A stretch of 64,000 nucleotides of DNA from Aselliscus stoliczkanus. Lineage: Eukaryota > Chordata > Mammalia > Chiroptera > Hipposideridae. Shown here piece by piece: positions 23,060-34,299 of the stretch. Each line of letters begins with the position of its first letter. The first letter of the stretch is position 1. The notes under the pieces are model-generated. The model searched no databases. It had not been told where the DNA came from and worked only from the letters and a program-made list of their open reading frames with translations. Position numbers and translations under genes: made by a program. Location: NCBI GenBank assembly GCA_033961575.1, contig CM066740.1, forward strand, positions 62,813,213 through 62,877,212, given 5' to 3'.

Positions 23060-23310
23060 CTTTCGGCGCTGCTCGCTGCTGCCGCGGCTCTCGGAGTCTG
23101 CCGGGATGATTCACCGGCCCGGAGGCGCCGCCGCGGCCCCAGCACCTCCGGAGCCCGCCCGCCGCCGGGACGCGGGCGCGCCGGGAACTCGCGGGCGGCC
23201 GCGGCGCTAATGAGCTCTCCGAGGGCCCGACAAGTGGCTTTCGCGGAGGGGTCACGTGGCCTCTGCCCCTCGGCGCCTGGTGCCATTGACGTTTATTGTG
23301 GTCACGGAGA
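23060..23310 (-). promoter_or_regulatory. ST7: ST7 5' UTR and core promoter region
   Basis: No TATA box is seen. AAGATGGC at the start codon matches a YY1 motif. A TCACGTGG E-box (USF/TFE-type) lies at 23252-23259. A CCATTGAC motif lies near 23283. On the minus strand no ATG occurs between the ST7 start and 23286; ATGs at 23286 and 23318 are out of frame with ST7 and would matter as uORFs only if transcription starts above them. The exact start site cannot be read from sequence. Confidence 0.6.
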
Positions 23311-23351
23311 GAGGCCAAGGGGGCACCGGGGGGAACTCGGCACAGTAACCC

Positions 23352-23530
23352 AAGACAACTTCCTATATGCTAGGCGCCGCTGCGAGCTGTATAATCTCAT
23401 TTCATGCCTCCAGCCGTCCCCATCGTATAGCTGGGGAAACTGAGGCACAAAGCGAGTGAGATAGTTTACCTCCAGCTGTGATGGATGCGAGCACCCGAGG
23501 TCCTCAGCCCTGCGCCCCGCTCCTTCCTTT
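23352..23530 (+). repeat. MIR SINE relic
   Basis: Matches the remembered MIR core and 3' region: ATATGCTAGGCGCC, ATAATCTCATTTCATGCCTC and GGGGAAACTGAGGCACAAAG in the expected order. Ancient and diverged. It lies just upstream of the ST7 promoter. Confidence 0.8.
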
Positions 23531-23765
23531 TAGAATGCAGGCCCAGGAGGCAACTAAAAACCACGGATGCGCTTCTGTCACCAGTTAGCAGGCCTGCAGG
23601 GAAACCACTCTTAAGCCAGATTTGGGTTTCACACGCTGTTTAGCTCTTTGTTCCATCTTCCTGGAGGCAACACGGGGTTGTCCAAAGAAGTGTCTTGACA
23701 GGAAGAATGTTTATCCTCCAATTTGGGGGATAATCATAGTTCACACAACTCTTGGCCTATTTTTT

Positions 23766-23864
23766 TTTTTTTTTTGAGGGCAGTGTCACTGGCCCTCACA
23801 TGTGGGACCGAACCGGGGCCGCTGGCGTCCCAAGCCAACGCTTAACCACTGTGCCACTCGGCCG
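23766..23864 (-). mobile_element. SINE family A
   Basis: Reverse copy after a T run. TSD GGCCTATTTTT at 23754-23764, and again at 23864-23874 where it merges with the element end. Confidence 0.92.
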
Positions 23865-23874
23865 GCCTATTTTT

Positions 23875-24592
23875 AATGTAAACAATTGTATGGGATAATT
23901 TTGGCTTATCCTGAACTGGCTACTTTAACCATCGGTCTGGTGCAACTGATCTCACAGATTCATTGCACACAAAGATGCCACTTTGAAATACGTCTGTACT
24001 ATGTCACAAACATGACTGGCAATGGGTTACCGTAGAGGAGGAAGATACAGAAGCGATGAGTCACCATACTTAAATGTTAGATATTTGAAAATTTCTAACA
24101 ATGGATTATGTATGCAATGAATCTGTGACATCAGTTATGCCTGATGGAGAATTAAACAAGAAGTAAATCATAAACGTTTTTCCTGTGCTGAATAAAATGT
24201 TACCTTTCCTAAGTAAAAACTTCAAATCTGTTTCTGTCCATGAGTCGTTACACTTCATATGTATTAGATGGTAATGAAGGAATCGCAAGTTATCTGATCT
24301 ACAGCGAAGACTTTTAGAGTTCTGAGCCATCAGCAGAATATTTTATTATAAATTTTGTTTTCTTGTAGTTTCCTCCATAGTTAAACAAGCCTTTTTAATT
24401 TTACATGTAAAATGTAAAATCCTTATGGCATGCATAACACAATAGACTTCTGTCACATTTTCACTAATTCCTACCTCACTCAACTACGGGTGTTTTTCAT
24501 TCACTTGATCTACTAGAACAGGGAAGGATAAGAGAAATTAACACACATACTTTTTTGACACATACTTTTTCATAGTTATTTATGGCAACATA
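23875..24592. other. ST7 upstream flank
   Basis: A/T-rich single-copy DNA with no gene seen. Any distal regulatory element would need conservation data. Confidence 0.35.
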
Positions 24593-24604
24593 TTACACAC
24601 AATT

Positions 24605-24704
24605 GTTTTTTTGAGGGCAGTGTCACTGGCCCTCATATGTGGGACCGAACCCGGGCTGCTGGCTTCGCAAGCCAGCTCTTAACCACAGCGCCACTCGCCA
24701 GCCC
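24605..24704 (-). mobile_element. SINE family A
   Basis: Reverse copy ending CCACTCGCCAGCCC. TSD TTACACACAATT at 24593-24604 and 24705-24716. Confidence 0.93.
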
Positions 24705-24716
24705 TTACACACAATT

Positions 24717-25348
24717 TTTGTAGCTAACAATGATGCCTGGATCCTCAGTAGAATAAAACAACATGAGTACATAAGCCATCTATTTTATGTAATGATTAAG
24801 TAACCCACCAGATTCCCTGCAATAGACTTAATGAAATCCTGGGGCCTGGCTTTTTGCTGTTAGTAAACCTCAAAGACGGGGCATAAATATGACTCAGATG
24901 AGCCACGATTTTCTGATTGCCTACTAGGTGCTCCTGGAAGGTTATCCCTGGTGTTACACATTGCTTCTCTCTGGTGTGCAGGGATGGGCTTAGCCTTGCA
25001 TATGTGTCTTGTGCTTGGACATAAAAGCAAGAGAGCATGATCTCTCAGGAATTGTGGCTGCTTAGGTGTAGCTGGAGTGCAGGCTCTCCATGAACTGGCA
25101 TCGAGAGAGAATGCTGAAGATGATCTGATTTTTAAGGGCCTTATGAAAACACTAAGGTATTCACAGTCATTTGGCATTACACACTCTAATCCAGATGATC
25201 AATCCAGAGGTATACGTAAATGGATATTAAAGAAACATGAAGCAGGTAAAATGAACAGGTCTTTTGGTGACTGATGGGACAGGCTGGGTAAAGGGTAGGG
25301 TGGCTTTTGAGTGGGACCATTCATGAAATAGTAACAACCCAGACATAT
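24717..25348. other. Upstream flank
   Basis: No repeat edge or gene recognised. Short frames at 24860-25274 lack recognisable motifs. Confidence 0.35.
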
Positions 25349-25361
25349 CTAGCTGCCTCTT

Positions 25362-25812
25362 TATTTTATTTTATTTTTTTAAGATTTTTTGGGAAGTTGG
25401 GAGGGAACAGCATTGGGAAATCAGGGAAGGGGAACAGACAAGTTGCTGCCCTTTTGTTCTTCTGTCTAGTTGTGGAGGACGTAGCTTCACTGGCCCATGT
25501 TGGTATTGTGATCATTGTGCTTTTCCCGGCTGAGGCAGATCGGTCGCCAGCCCTTGGACAGCAGCTCTCAGCAGCTCATGCCAGCTGCCGGCCACTCACG
25601 GTAGCTTATAGCAGCCCACTGCCAGCCCCATTGCAGCCCACTCCGTCGCTGGCGACTCATGGCAACCCAGTCCAGGTCGAGCTGTTGTTCACCATCTTAG
25701 CTGTAGAGGGCGCAGCGTCACTGGCCCATGTGGGATGTGAACCAGCAGCCCTGCTACTCAAAGCTTGTGCTCCCAAGCCAACTCATAACCAATGAGCCAC
25801 TCAGTCAGCCCT
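25362..25812 (-). mobile_element. SINE family B
   Basis: Reverse copy with a D-like diverged head. TSD CTAGCTGCCTCTT at 25349-25361 and 25813-25825. Confidence 0.93.
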
Positions 25813-25825
25813 CTAGCTGCCTCTT

Positions 25826-26587
25826 GACCATCTCCCAGTGCATGGCCCACAGCCACCCCAGGCTCACCACACCTAAAACTGAACTCATTACTTCCTCACC
25901 CACAACCACTCCTCCTTCCAGAGCTCCATTGGGGAATAGTCAGAACGCTTCCAGTTCCCTGATTCAAAAATCTGAGAATCATCCCATCTAGATTCCTCTC
26001 TCACTGGCCTTCTTTCCTCTTCATATTCAACGGGGGCATCAAAACTTGAGGTATGTCTTAGATCTGTCACTTCTCTCTATTCTCCTAAAATAGCCTTTGG
26101 TCTCTCATGACCTGTTCATCTCTTGTGCAGAATGAGGCACTGTCTCCAGTTTCCCCACAACCAACACTATCACCACCACCAGCAATGCCCTCACCCAGTT
26201 CACCTTCTTCCACACTTCTTTGCCAATTACTTTAAATCTGATCATTCATTCCCTGCTTAAAATCCTTCCAGGCCCCATACGCTCCACCCCAATGCCTACC
26301 TAAAGGATAAAATCTAGATCATAGTATATGAGGCCCTTTGCAGAAGGCTTCCACCAAATTGTGCCACCTCATACCCCACTCCAGCACCGCCTCATATCAC
26401 CAGCATTTGGCAAACATGCCTGTAGTATACTTCTTTCTGCTGTACTTCCCACCCAACCTTCTCTCCCTGCCATACTGCTTGAGAACAGCTTATTTAGAGA
26501 TGCACTTGGAATAACACCAGCTCCCTCCTGCTCCGAGTTCACTGTCTCTTCCCTGAGAAGCAGGAAGCTAGTGGTGGGCTGTTAAAG
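25826..26587. other. Upstream flank with an old unnamed repeat
   Basis: Positions about 26240-26480 (TAAAATCCTTCCAGGCCCCA, GGATAAAATCTAGATCATAG) resemble a common ancient mammalian interspersed repeat that I cannot name with certainty. Confidence 0.4.
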
Positions 26588-26930
26588 TGTAGGCTTGGAG
26601 CCAGACAGTGGTTGGCTCTGTTCCTGATCCTGGTATTCATGACCTGGGTGCTCTCTTCACAAGCTACTGAGATTCCCTGAGCCAGGCTCTTCACCTGTAC
26701 AGTGGGGTACACTTGTACCTACTACCTGGGTTTGTTGTGGAGATTCAATGAGTACTAAAAGTGCTTAGCACAACTCCTAGTCAATATCTTCTCTGTTAGT
26801 AAACTGGGACCTTTACTGCCAAATAATTTTTTAGTTGTTCACTTTAGTCCTCTGTACCTCCTAGTACAAATAGTATTGTGTTTGGCACATGGTATGTGCT
26901 CAATAAATACTCACTGAGTGTGGTATAAAA
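26588..26930 (+). repeat. MIR SINE relic
   Basis: MIR-like order of motifs: GGAGCCAGACAGTGG, GGGTTTGTTGTGGAGATTCA, GTGCTTAGCACAACTC, and a tail with GGTATGTGCTCAATAAATAC. Confidence 0.72.
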
Positions 26931-27420
26931 CAATGAAAAATTAATTATGTCATAGAAATTCCAAAATCTTATCTTTTACAAAGAATACTATAGTTGGATA
27001 TAATTCAGGGGTAAAAGTTAAGATTTAGTCTTCCACCACATGCCCAGCTTTCTTGAAAGGATGCTTCAGGAGATGTAACCACCTGTGGATTGTATAATAG
27101 AGGAGTTAAATGACCATTAATTTATGGGAATTATGTTAAAGCAATATATTCTTAACTTCCTCTTAAATTGATTTATTTGTTTGGTTAAATGTATATGTTA
27201 GCCTGATAAAATATCTAAACTGAATAAGAAATCAATATATTAGGTAAGAACTTTAAATTTTCTTTTAAATTAATACTCGATTGTTTCTTGGTTTGTAAGT
27301 GGTGTTTGGAGGTATACATGCATATATTGGCTGTCATTAGTCTTTAGTTTTATACTTTGTTATAAATTTAAGACTCTATTTTTGTAAATGATTTTCAGAA
27401 TTCATCTTAGATTTAAATGC
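26931..27420. other. Upstream flank
   Basis: A/T-rich, no feature recognised. Confidence 0.35.
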
Positions 27421-27436
27421 AAGAAATAACTGTTCT

Positions 27437-27593
27437 GGGCCAGCTGAGTGGCACGGTGGTTAAGAGCTGACTTGCGAAGCCAGCGGCCCCAATTCGGATC
27501 CCACATATGAGGGCCAGTGACACTGCCCTCAAAATAAATAAATAAATAAATAAAAATAAATAAAATAAAACTGACAAAATTTAAAAAAAAAAA
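27437..27593 (+). mobile_element. SINE family A with (TAAA)n tail
   Basis: The tail has become an AAATA-type microsatellite of about 60 bp. TSD AAGAAATAACTGTTCT at 27421-27436 and 27594-27609. Confidence 0.94.
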
Positions 27594-27609
27594 AAGAAAT
27601 AACTGTTCT

Positions 27610-28700
27610 GACTTTTTGGGTTTTGTTTTAAGTTTTTAAAAAATCTCACTCATGTTTATTGGTTGAATTTATTAATTAGTCAGTATTCTATGTTGATGGA
27701 TAACATCCTGCCTAACTGATTATCCTTATTTAGTGACTTACCTAAAACTGGATAAGTGCAAATCCAACCAAGTTTAGTTTTGAGAACCAGTAAAGCAGAC
27801 AAACAGGTTTGAAAGGGAATTCGTCATCTCTTACTTCTTCAAGAAAACATTCTTTCTCATAGTTTTGAAGAGATAGAATTTCAGCTATCCATATACAGTT
27901 GAAAAGATGATTTAGATAGCAAAAAGATTGGGGAGAAGATTCCCAAGATATAATATTGCTTGTATACAGAAAAGTGTATTTCCATCATTGATATATACAT
28001 GCATCATAATCTTATAGTGAAAGATTCATAGTGACTGGGTTTAAAAATTATATGATGAATTGTAATCACATTTACTTTTGTTCCCTATTCCTTAAAAAAG
28101 ATATCTTAATTTCTATGTAAAGCCTTTCACAGATTCAGTGACATTCTTTAGCATCCCTGATTTGTTTTAAAAATCAAAATTAGTTTAATAAGATAAGCTT
28201 TGTCAACATACAGAAAAATTGTGGTGACAAGAATGCAAACTAAGACAATCAGAGCCTTGTATGAAGAATCTGGAGGCAACCTAACCCTATCTTCACCCTA
28301 AAAGCCTGCTCCAGCCAGTGGAGGATGGTTCCTCGTTTTCAAAGAAAAAGAAAACATGAAATTCCTTTGGAAAGAAGAAGCACGTCAACACAGCCTTCTC
28401 TTTTATACTGCGGAGATATAATCAGGAGAGAAGACCAAAGGAAGATGAGAATATATATGAGAGAGAGCAGAGATCAGATGTGTTCAACAGAAACAGAAAC
28501 AAGATCAGATTCTTTGTTTCCTAGGCTAACCAATCATGAGTGGTAACAATATTACCTACTCTATTTATGCTTCACTATGATACTCAGTATCTTTACTCTT
28601 GGGAAGATACTCTAAGATGGGCTAGTTTTTCAGTTGTACTTTAAATAGAATACAAATGATAATAGTATATGTACTTTTCTTGTTATTCTTGATACTCAAA
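27610..28700. other. Upstream flank
   Basis: Over 1 kb without a recognisable repeat or exon. The open frame at 28325-28546 (RKRKHEIPLE-like start) has no family I know and is probably chance. Confidence 0.4.
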
Positions 28701-28711
28701 CCCAAGAGGTT

Positions 28712-28838
28712 TTTGTTGTTGTGGTGGTGGTTTTGTTTTTTGTTTTTGAGGGCAGTGTCACTGGCTCTCATATGTGGGACCCGAACCGGGCCGCCGGCTT
28801 CCCAAGCCAGCGATTAACCACAGCACCACTTAGCTGGC
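28712..28838 (-). mobile_element. SINE family A
   Basis: Reverse copy behind a (TTG)n-like tail, ending TTAGCTGGCC. CAAGAGG occurs at both flanks (about 28704 and 28841), consistent with a short TSD. Confidence 0.88.
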
Positions 28839-28849
28839 CTCAAGAGGGG

Positions 28850-29279
28850 TGTGTGTGTGTGTGTTTAATTGGGGAATTGGGGGAGGGGAACAGCGTTGGG
28901 GAATCAGGGAAGGGGAACAGACAAGTTGCTGTCCTTTTGTTCTTCAGTCTAGTTGTGGAGGACGTTGCTTCACTGGCCCATGTTGGTATCGTCATTGCGC
29001 TCTTCCCGGATGAGGCAGATCGGTCACCGGCCTCTGGATGGTCGCTCACCGTGGTTATTGGCAGCTCACACTGGCCACCAGCCACTCACTGTAGCCTATG
29101 GCAGCCCACCGCAGCAGGGGCTGCAGCCCACACCGTCACCGGGGCTCGCACAGCCCAGCTCCAGGTAGAGCTGTTGTTAGCTGTGGAGGGTAGTGTCACT
29201 GGTCCTCACATATGGGATCCGAACCAGGGCGCTGGCATTCCAAAACCAGCTCTTAACCATTGCGCCACTCGGCCGGCGC
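28850..29279 (-). mobile_element. SINE family B with (GT)n tail
   Basis: Its 3' end abuts the preceding SINE through a short (GT)n run at 28850-28864 that replaces the usual poly-A. CAAGAG appears again at 29281, so the two SINEs landed in tandem at one site. Confidence 0.9.
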
Positions 29280-29294
29280 CCAAGAGTTTTTTTA

Positions 29295-29734
29295 TTACTA
29301 TTACTAAAACACTTTTAATCAAAATAAAAATCCACTGTCTGTAATTTTCTACATATGTAAAACAACAGCAGTTATCCCTATTTTATTATTTTATTTTAAA
29401 ACCACATATTTTTGGTCCATTAATATCTAGAATTTCAGGAACCAGAATCACATCTAAATATCTCCTTGCTAAGAATTATATGGTTTCAGAAAAGGCCAGC
29501 ACTACTGATAACCACCACATAAAATAATTCCAAGAGAAGTTCAACGATAAAATGTTGTCTGTTTACTTGCTATGTGCACAGTAGGTTATTTTGTGGTTTT
29601 GGCTTCAGATTTCAAGCTCATGCACTTACACCTCCAAAGCATTTGACAAATTTAGACAAAGCAGTTAAATAATCTGTTGCATTGGAAAACATTTCTTAAA
29701 AATCGAAGTAGACTGATGATAAAGAGTCATTGTT
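29295..29734. other. Upstream flank
   Basis: A/T-rich single-copy DNA, nothing recognised. Confidence 0.35.
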
Positions 29735-29752
29735 AGAATTAAGAAACATCTG

Positions 29753-29879
29753 GGGCCGGCCAAGTGGCGCAGTGGTTAAGCACTGGCTTGGGAAGCCAGC
29801 GGCCCCGGTTCGGGTCCCACATATGAGGGTCAGTGACACTGCCCTCAAAAAAACCAAAAAATAAAGAAATAATAAATAA
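29753..29879 (+). mobile_element. SINE family A
   Basis: Consensus-like copy. Perfect 18-bp TSD AGAATTAAGAAACATCTG at 29735-29752 and 29880-29897, suggesting a young insertion. Confidence 0.96.
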
Positions 29880-29897
29880 AGAATTAAGAAACATCTG

Positions 29898-30310
29898 ATA
29901 GTTGTACATAAGTTTAAATTTGTGTTTTTTTTTGACAAAGCATTTACTTTTTAACTTTTGAGAATTGATTCCGTTATTTAAACAAGATCTCTTCCCTGAC
30001 ACTTTATCAGTTAATTTCATTTTGTTCTCATTTCTAATATGCAAGATTATACTTAGTCATGCAAATTAAAGTGGAAATTTCACAATCATCTGGTATATTT
30101 GGCCTGTTAAAATCTAATCTAAAAAAAGGAAAGAAAGAAAGGAAAATCAGATTATTTTTATCTCAAAGCACGTTTCTGGCTAGTATTAAGTAATGCACTT
30201 GCCCACTCAGCTAAATTAATTATATTTCTAATATTACAGCAGGTCTTCAAGTAACATAATTTCATCCAATGTTGTTTTACTTTAACGTTAAAGAGAGGGG
30301 AAAAACATTG
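29898..30310. other. Upstream flank
   Basis: Includes a short purine run (GGAAAGAAAGAAAGGAAA) near 30127. No other feature. Confidence 0.35.
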
Positions 30311-30314
30311 ATTT

Positions 30315-30565
30315 CCAGATGGGGCTACTGCCTGTGTGGAATTTGCACTCTCTCCTCACATCTGCATGGGGTTTTTTCCAGGCCCTCCCTCTTCCTCCCA
30401 TATCCCAAAGCTGTGCCTGTGAGGTGAATTGGCATGTCTAAGTGTGTGTGTGTGATGTGCCCTGTGACAGAAGGGCGCCCTGTCCAGGCTTGTTCCTGCT
30501 TTGGTCCCTGAGCTGCTGGGAAAAGCTCTGGCCGCCAGGAACCCTGAACTGGAGTAAGCGGGTTG
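30315..30565 (+). repeat. Very old LINE/SINE 3'-end relic
   Basis: Motif order CTGTGTGGAATTTGCACTCT, TCCTCCCATATCCCAAAG, GTGAATTGGCATGTCTAA, TGCCCTGTGACAGAAGGG, ACCCTGAACTGGAGTAAGCG matches the 3' region of a vertebrate-wide non-LTR element remembered from fish and mammals. I cannot fix the family name. Confidence 0.6.
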
Positions 30566-32070
30566 AAAAAGAATTCTTTCTTGTTTTTATTAATCTTTCT
30601 TAAATGTATGTACCGCTCACATTTATTTTGATGTTTAATATTAGAAGGGTTTGGAGTCTTTATTTATAAGATTGGTGTTGTTTTTGTGACAAGAAATATG
30701 CTGTAAGAACTTCACTCTTGTTTATGTCAATTAGCTTATGATAAAAGACTATTAGTCTTTGCACTTAGTCACAGCTTCTGACAACCTATCCATGACATTA
30801 ACTAAGGACTTACTATAATTTCAACCTCTATTCCTTACTTTGTCTTGCAAAAATTATTCCAGGTTTCCCTTTCATTCTGCATTTCAATGCTATTGCACAG
30901 CAGCTACATTTGGTACATTATGCACATTTAACTATAATGGGATGTATCTCTCTGTTAATGACAATTAGTGAATATGGATTATAGCTAAAGCTGTGGCTCC
31001 CCTTGAGTTTTTTCTTCCTCTAAAAATTATCATTATAATAATATTTTTACAGTTTCTCTTTGATCAGTTTCTCATTCAACCTTTGTGCTGAAGACGTCCA
31101 CATAATCAAGCCAATTTGAATTGACTTGTCAAGTTTGACTGATTGGACAAACTTGATATAGTGTAGATTTAATTATCAGTACTTCTATTTTTCACGTTAT
31201 ACTTTTATTCCAAAAAAGGCAGTTATCATGGGCTATCATGTTTAAACACACTTATCAAGTATTCTTTATAGATTTTTTTTCATTGATCTATGTTCTTTTA
31301 TTAATATCTTTCTACTGAGTTGAATTGAAATGAATATGCAGAGCTGGAGGGTGGAAGGGTAGGGTTGTTTGATTTTTTGACATCTCAAACAAGTTCGTTT
31401 TCTGAATTTAGAAAATTTAAGTTCTATGTGATTTTCATTCATGTAAGAAAGGACCAATGCGTGTAAGTGACAGAGAAAAGTATTTAAGCTTCTAACAGAC
31501 CCCAGCATCCCATCACTGAGTATTCTAACAGAGCCCTAGCTGTCTGCCGGTCTCATCTGTAAACTGGGAACAATAATAGCATGTGTTTACCAGGTAGAAA
31601 GGGATCCTTGGAGGTGCTGGGAGGTAGCATGAGGTTTGCAGGGACTCTCCTAAGTCTTGCATCCTGGGAAACCTCTCAGCCACAGCTAGGATAAATGACT
31701 TCCCGGTTTTGTGAGATTCTAAGCTGCAGGGCTTACCTGTGGTGAAAGTTGGAGGTAGGGAGCCTTCTCTCTTCCTCAGCTGTCCAGGGCTTTCACTTCT
31801 TTCCCCTGGTTCTATTCTCAAAATCTGCTCTCACAACTATCAGTTTGTTTATGCATAAATAAAATTGATGTCAGCTAAAAAAGTTATCTTCCAAGTGCCA
31901 TTTACAGATACCAAATATCAAAGTCATAAAATAAAATAATGCTTCTCAAGTATTTGCAGTCATCAGCATGTTTGGATTGAGGGGGCCCTTACCCAACCTT
32001 AATATGCTGATAAATTTAATTCCATCCTACCAGGCAAGAATAAATATGTGAGTATACTATACATCTGCAG
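30566..32070. other. Upstream flank
   Basis: About 1.5 kb with no transposon that I can identify. The G/C-richer block at 31520-31820 has an open minus-strand frame but no protein family resemblance. Confidence 0.4.
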
Positions 32071-32085
32071 TTTTAAAAATCACTA

Positions 32086-32599
32086 TATGGGCCAGCTGAG
32101 GCGCGATGGTTAAGAGCTGGCTTGGGATGCCAGCAGCCCGGGTTTGGATCCCATATATGAGGGCCAGTGACACTGCCCTCTTAAAAAAAAAATAAGGGCC
32201 AGCCGAGTGGCGCATGGATCAATAGCTGGCTTGGGATGCCAGTGGCCCCGATTCAGATCCCACATATGAGGGCCAGTGACACTGCCCTCTACAGCTAACA
32301 ACAGTTCCACCTGGAGCTGGGCCGGCAATGGTGTAGGCGGCAAACCCTGCTGCAGTGGGCTGCCATAGGCAACAGTGAGTGGCCCACAGCCAGCGTAAGC
32401 AGCAGGCAGCCAGTGTGAGTTGCCAATAGCTGCGGTGAGCGACCATCCAGAGGCCAGCGACCGATCTGCCTCATCTGGGAAGAGCGCAATGACGATACCA
32501 ACATGGGCCAGTGAAGCAATGTCCTCCACAACTAAACTGAAGAACAAAAAGACAGCAACTTGTCTGTTCCCCTCCCCCAATTCACCAATAAAATCTTTT
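32086..32599 (+). mobile_element. SINE A-B composite between one TSD pair
   Basis: A family A unit (32086-32192) runs through its A tail straight into a complete family B unit (about 32196-32599). TTTTAAAAATCACTA at 32071-32085 recurs as TTAAAAAAATCACTA at about 32599-32613, enclosing both. Either B inserted into the tail of A, or the pair was copied as one RNA. Confidence 0.9.
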
Positions 32600-32613
32600 T
32601 AAAAAAATCACTA

Positions 32614-33854
32614 GCTAAGGGCCTGCACCCACTCCCCACCCCCCAAAGCAGACAAGGTAAAAATAGTTATACTATACAATTCTATACTATTTCTTTTATT
32701 ACTAATTTACTGTTTATTCACCAGTTTTATTATGTACTAGGATTCTAGAAAACAAATAATAGGATGAGCAAAGGTTTAATAAAAACGTGTGGGAAAGAAA
32801 CTTAACTTGGATAAAACTATTCTCCTTTCTGCAAATTAAGGCTGTCATTTTAGTCTAGATCACAAACCACAGATGGAGAAAACTGAGGTAAGCAGATGAA
32901 ACTCCAGATTCAGACACTAACCAGATGTGGTGGGATTTAATTCATGATAGAGTAGAAATAAAAACAACATGGAATTGAGCAAATGTATATGTAGGTTTAG
33001 AGAAATGGTCTCCAAGCTTTGGCTGACAGTAAAAATCATTGGAAAATCACTCCCAAAGTATGCATATCTATTTATGTATAAGTTTGATTATTCCACAATA
33101 CCCATATACTATGTACACAACAAATATAAAGGCATTTCAAAGGTGAGTTGAATATAAATGTTTGAGCATTTCCTCCCTAAAACTCAACAGATTATCTCTG
33201 TACCTCTGTACTGCTGCACCCCACTTTCAGGATTAGTAGTCTGGAGAGTTCACATATTTACTTCCTTACATCATGTAACTATGTTGCTGCCTATCACCAC
33301 TAATTCTACAATTAATTTGGGTGGAGATCTCGTGTTGTGGCTCATCTGAGCATCCTGAGTGGTACTACTTGTATCTAAGCTTCCTCCTACTCCTACACCC
33401 TTGCCATGGCTTCAGTTCACCAGCATAAGACTGCTTATGTCTGAACCTCCATAGATGCTGTACATTTCTGGAAGTTTCCTTAGGCCATGCATAAATCAGT
33501 GGAAGCAAATAGATAACCAGGAGTGGGGATGGTTGTTACCTAACGCCATTAAAGTTTTATCTTTTTTTATCTCAGCTCACACTCAGCAGGGACTTGTTTT
33601 TAATGTTAATACTATTATAATGGCAATTTATTTTGGTTTTAGAGTTTTCATTTTATTCTTTGTTTAGATTCCAATTCTTAAGTGTGGAAATCCTCCTTTT
33701 TATCTATCTCTATCTTTTTCTGTATTGAATATATTAATCATAGATATTTAAAAGTCCCTATCTGTTAACTTCAATATCTGGATCTTCTATTAGATGATCT
33801 ATTGCTATTGTTTCCTTGTTTTTTTTCTTCCTCTCTTGGCTTTATCTTGATATA
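32614..33854. other. Upstream flank
   Basis: Single-copy looking, A/T-rich. The T-rich part after 33680 (TATCTCTATCTTTTTCTGTA) hints at an antisense L1 relic, too weak to call. Confidence 0.35.
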
Positions 33855-33865
33855 GCTAAGATTTT

Positions 33866-34132
33866 TTTTTTTTTTTTGGCTGAGCCATCCTGCCACCTGT
33901 TGGCAGCTCAAAGGCAACTCAGCTCGGGCTGGCCTCGAACTGCCGTTGCTCAGAGCTCAGCTCGCACTCTTGAGCGAGCTCTTAACCAACTGAGCCATTC
34001 GGCCGGCCCTAACGTGAAGGAGATTTGTTATTTTTTTGGAGGACAGTGTCCCTGGCCCTCATAAGTGGGACCCGAACCGGGGCCGCTGGCTTCCCAAGCC
34101 AGCGCTTAACTGCCGCGCCACTGGGCCGGCCC
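33866..34132 (-). mobile_element. Chimeric SINE dimer (A, 20-nt linker, C)
   Basis: On the minus strand a family A unit (34132-34031) is followed by about 20 nt of non-SINE sequence (34011-34030) and then a family C unit with poly-A (34010-33866). One TSD, GCTAAGATTTTTTTT, at 33855 and 34133 encloses the whole block; the inner junctions have none of their own. This indicates a single insertion of a read-through transcript. Confidence 0.85.
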
Positions 34133-34185
34133 GCTAAGATTTTTTTTTAATGGATGCTTACCATTGTACATCAAAAGAATTATAG

Positions 34186-34286
34186 GGCCGGTCGAGTGGC
34201 GCGGTGGTTAAGCGCTGGCTTGGGAAGCCAGCGGCCCCAGTTCGGTCCCACATATGAGGGCCAGTGACACTGCCCTCAAAAAAAGA
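34186..34286 (+). mobile_element. SINE family A
   Basis: Close to consensus. Perfect TSD AAAAGAATTATAG at 34173-34185 and 34287-34299, only about 40 bp from the chimeric dimer. Confidence 0.95.
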
Positions 34287-34299
34287 AAAAGAATTATAG

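Larger units (their letters stand above)
22080..23340. promoter_or_regulatory. CpG island at ST7 5' end
   Basis: Base composition changes abruptly to very G/C-rich with frequent CG, peaking at about 22340-23220 (many GGCCGCGGCGCC-type runs). The island covers the ST7 5' UTR, exon 1 and the start of intron 1, as is usual for a broadly expressed gene. Long open frames on both strands in this interval follow from scarce stop codons and are not called as genes. In human an antisense lncRNA (ST7-AS1) starts near here; nothing in this sequence alone proves an orthologue. Confidence 0.85.

Noticed and set aside
22122..23443. Several long open frames on both strands in the CpG island
   Set aside because: They are Ala/Arg/Gly/Pro-rich, overlap one another, and arise from the scarcity of stop codons in G/C-rich DNA. 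Only the 50-residue ST7 exon resembles a known protein.
25307..25795. 162-codon open frame, and similar 100-200-codon frames at 10398, 28721, 32110 and 60461
   Set aside because: Each lies within antisense or sense family B or D SINEs and repeats the same translated motif (for example [12 protein letters not shown]), so they are SINE artefacts.
31525..31821. 98-codon minus-strand frame
   Set aside because: No family resemblance, no splice sites in a sensible place and no start context. Treated as chance.
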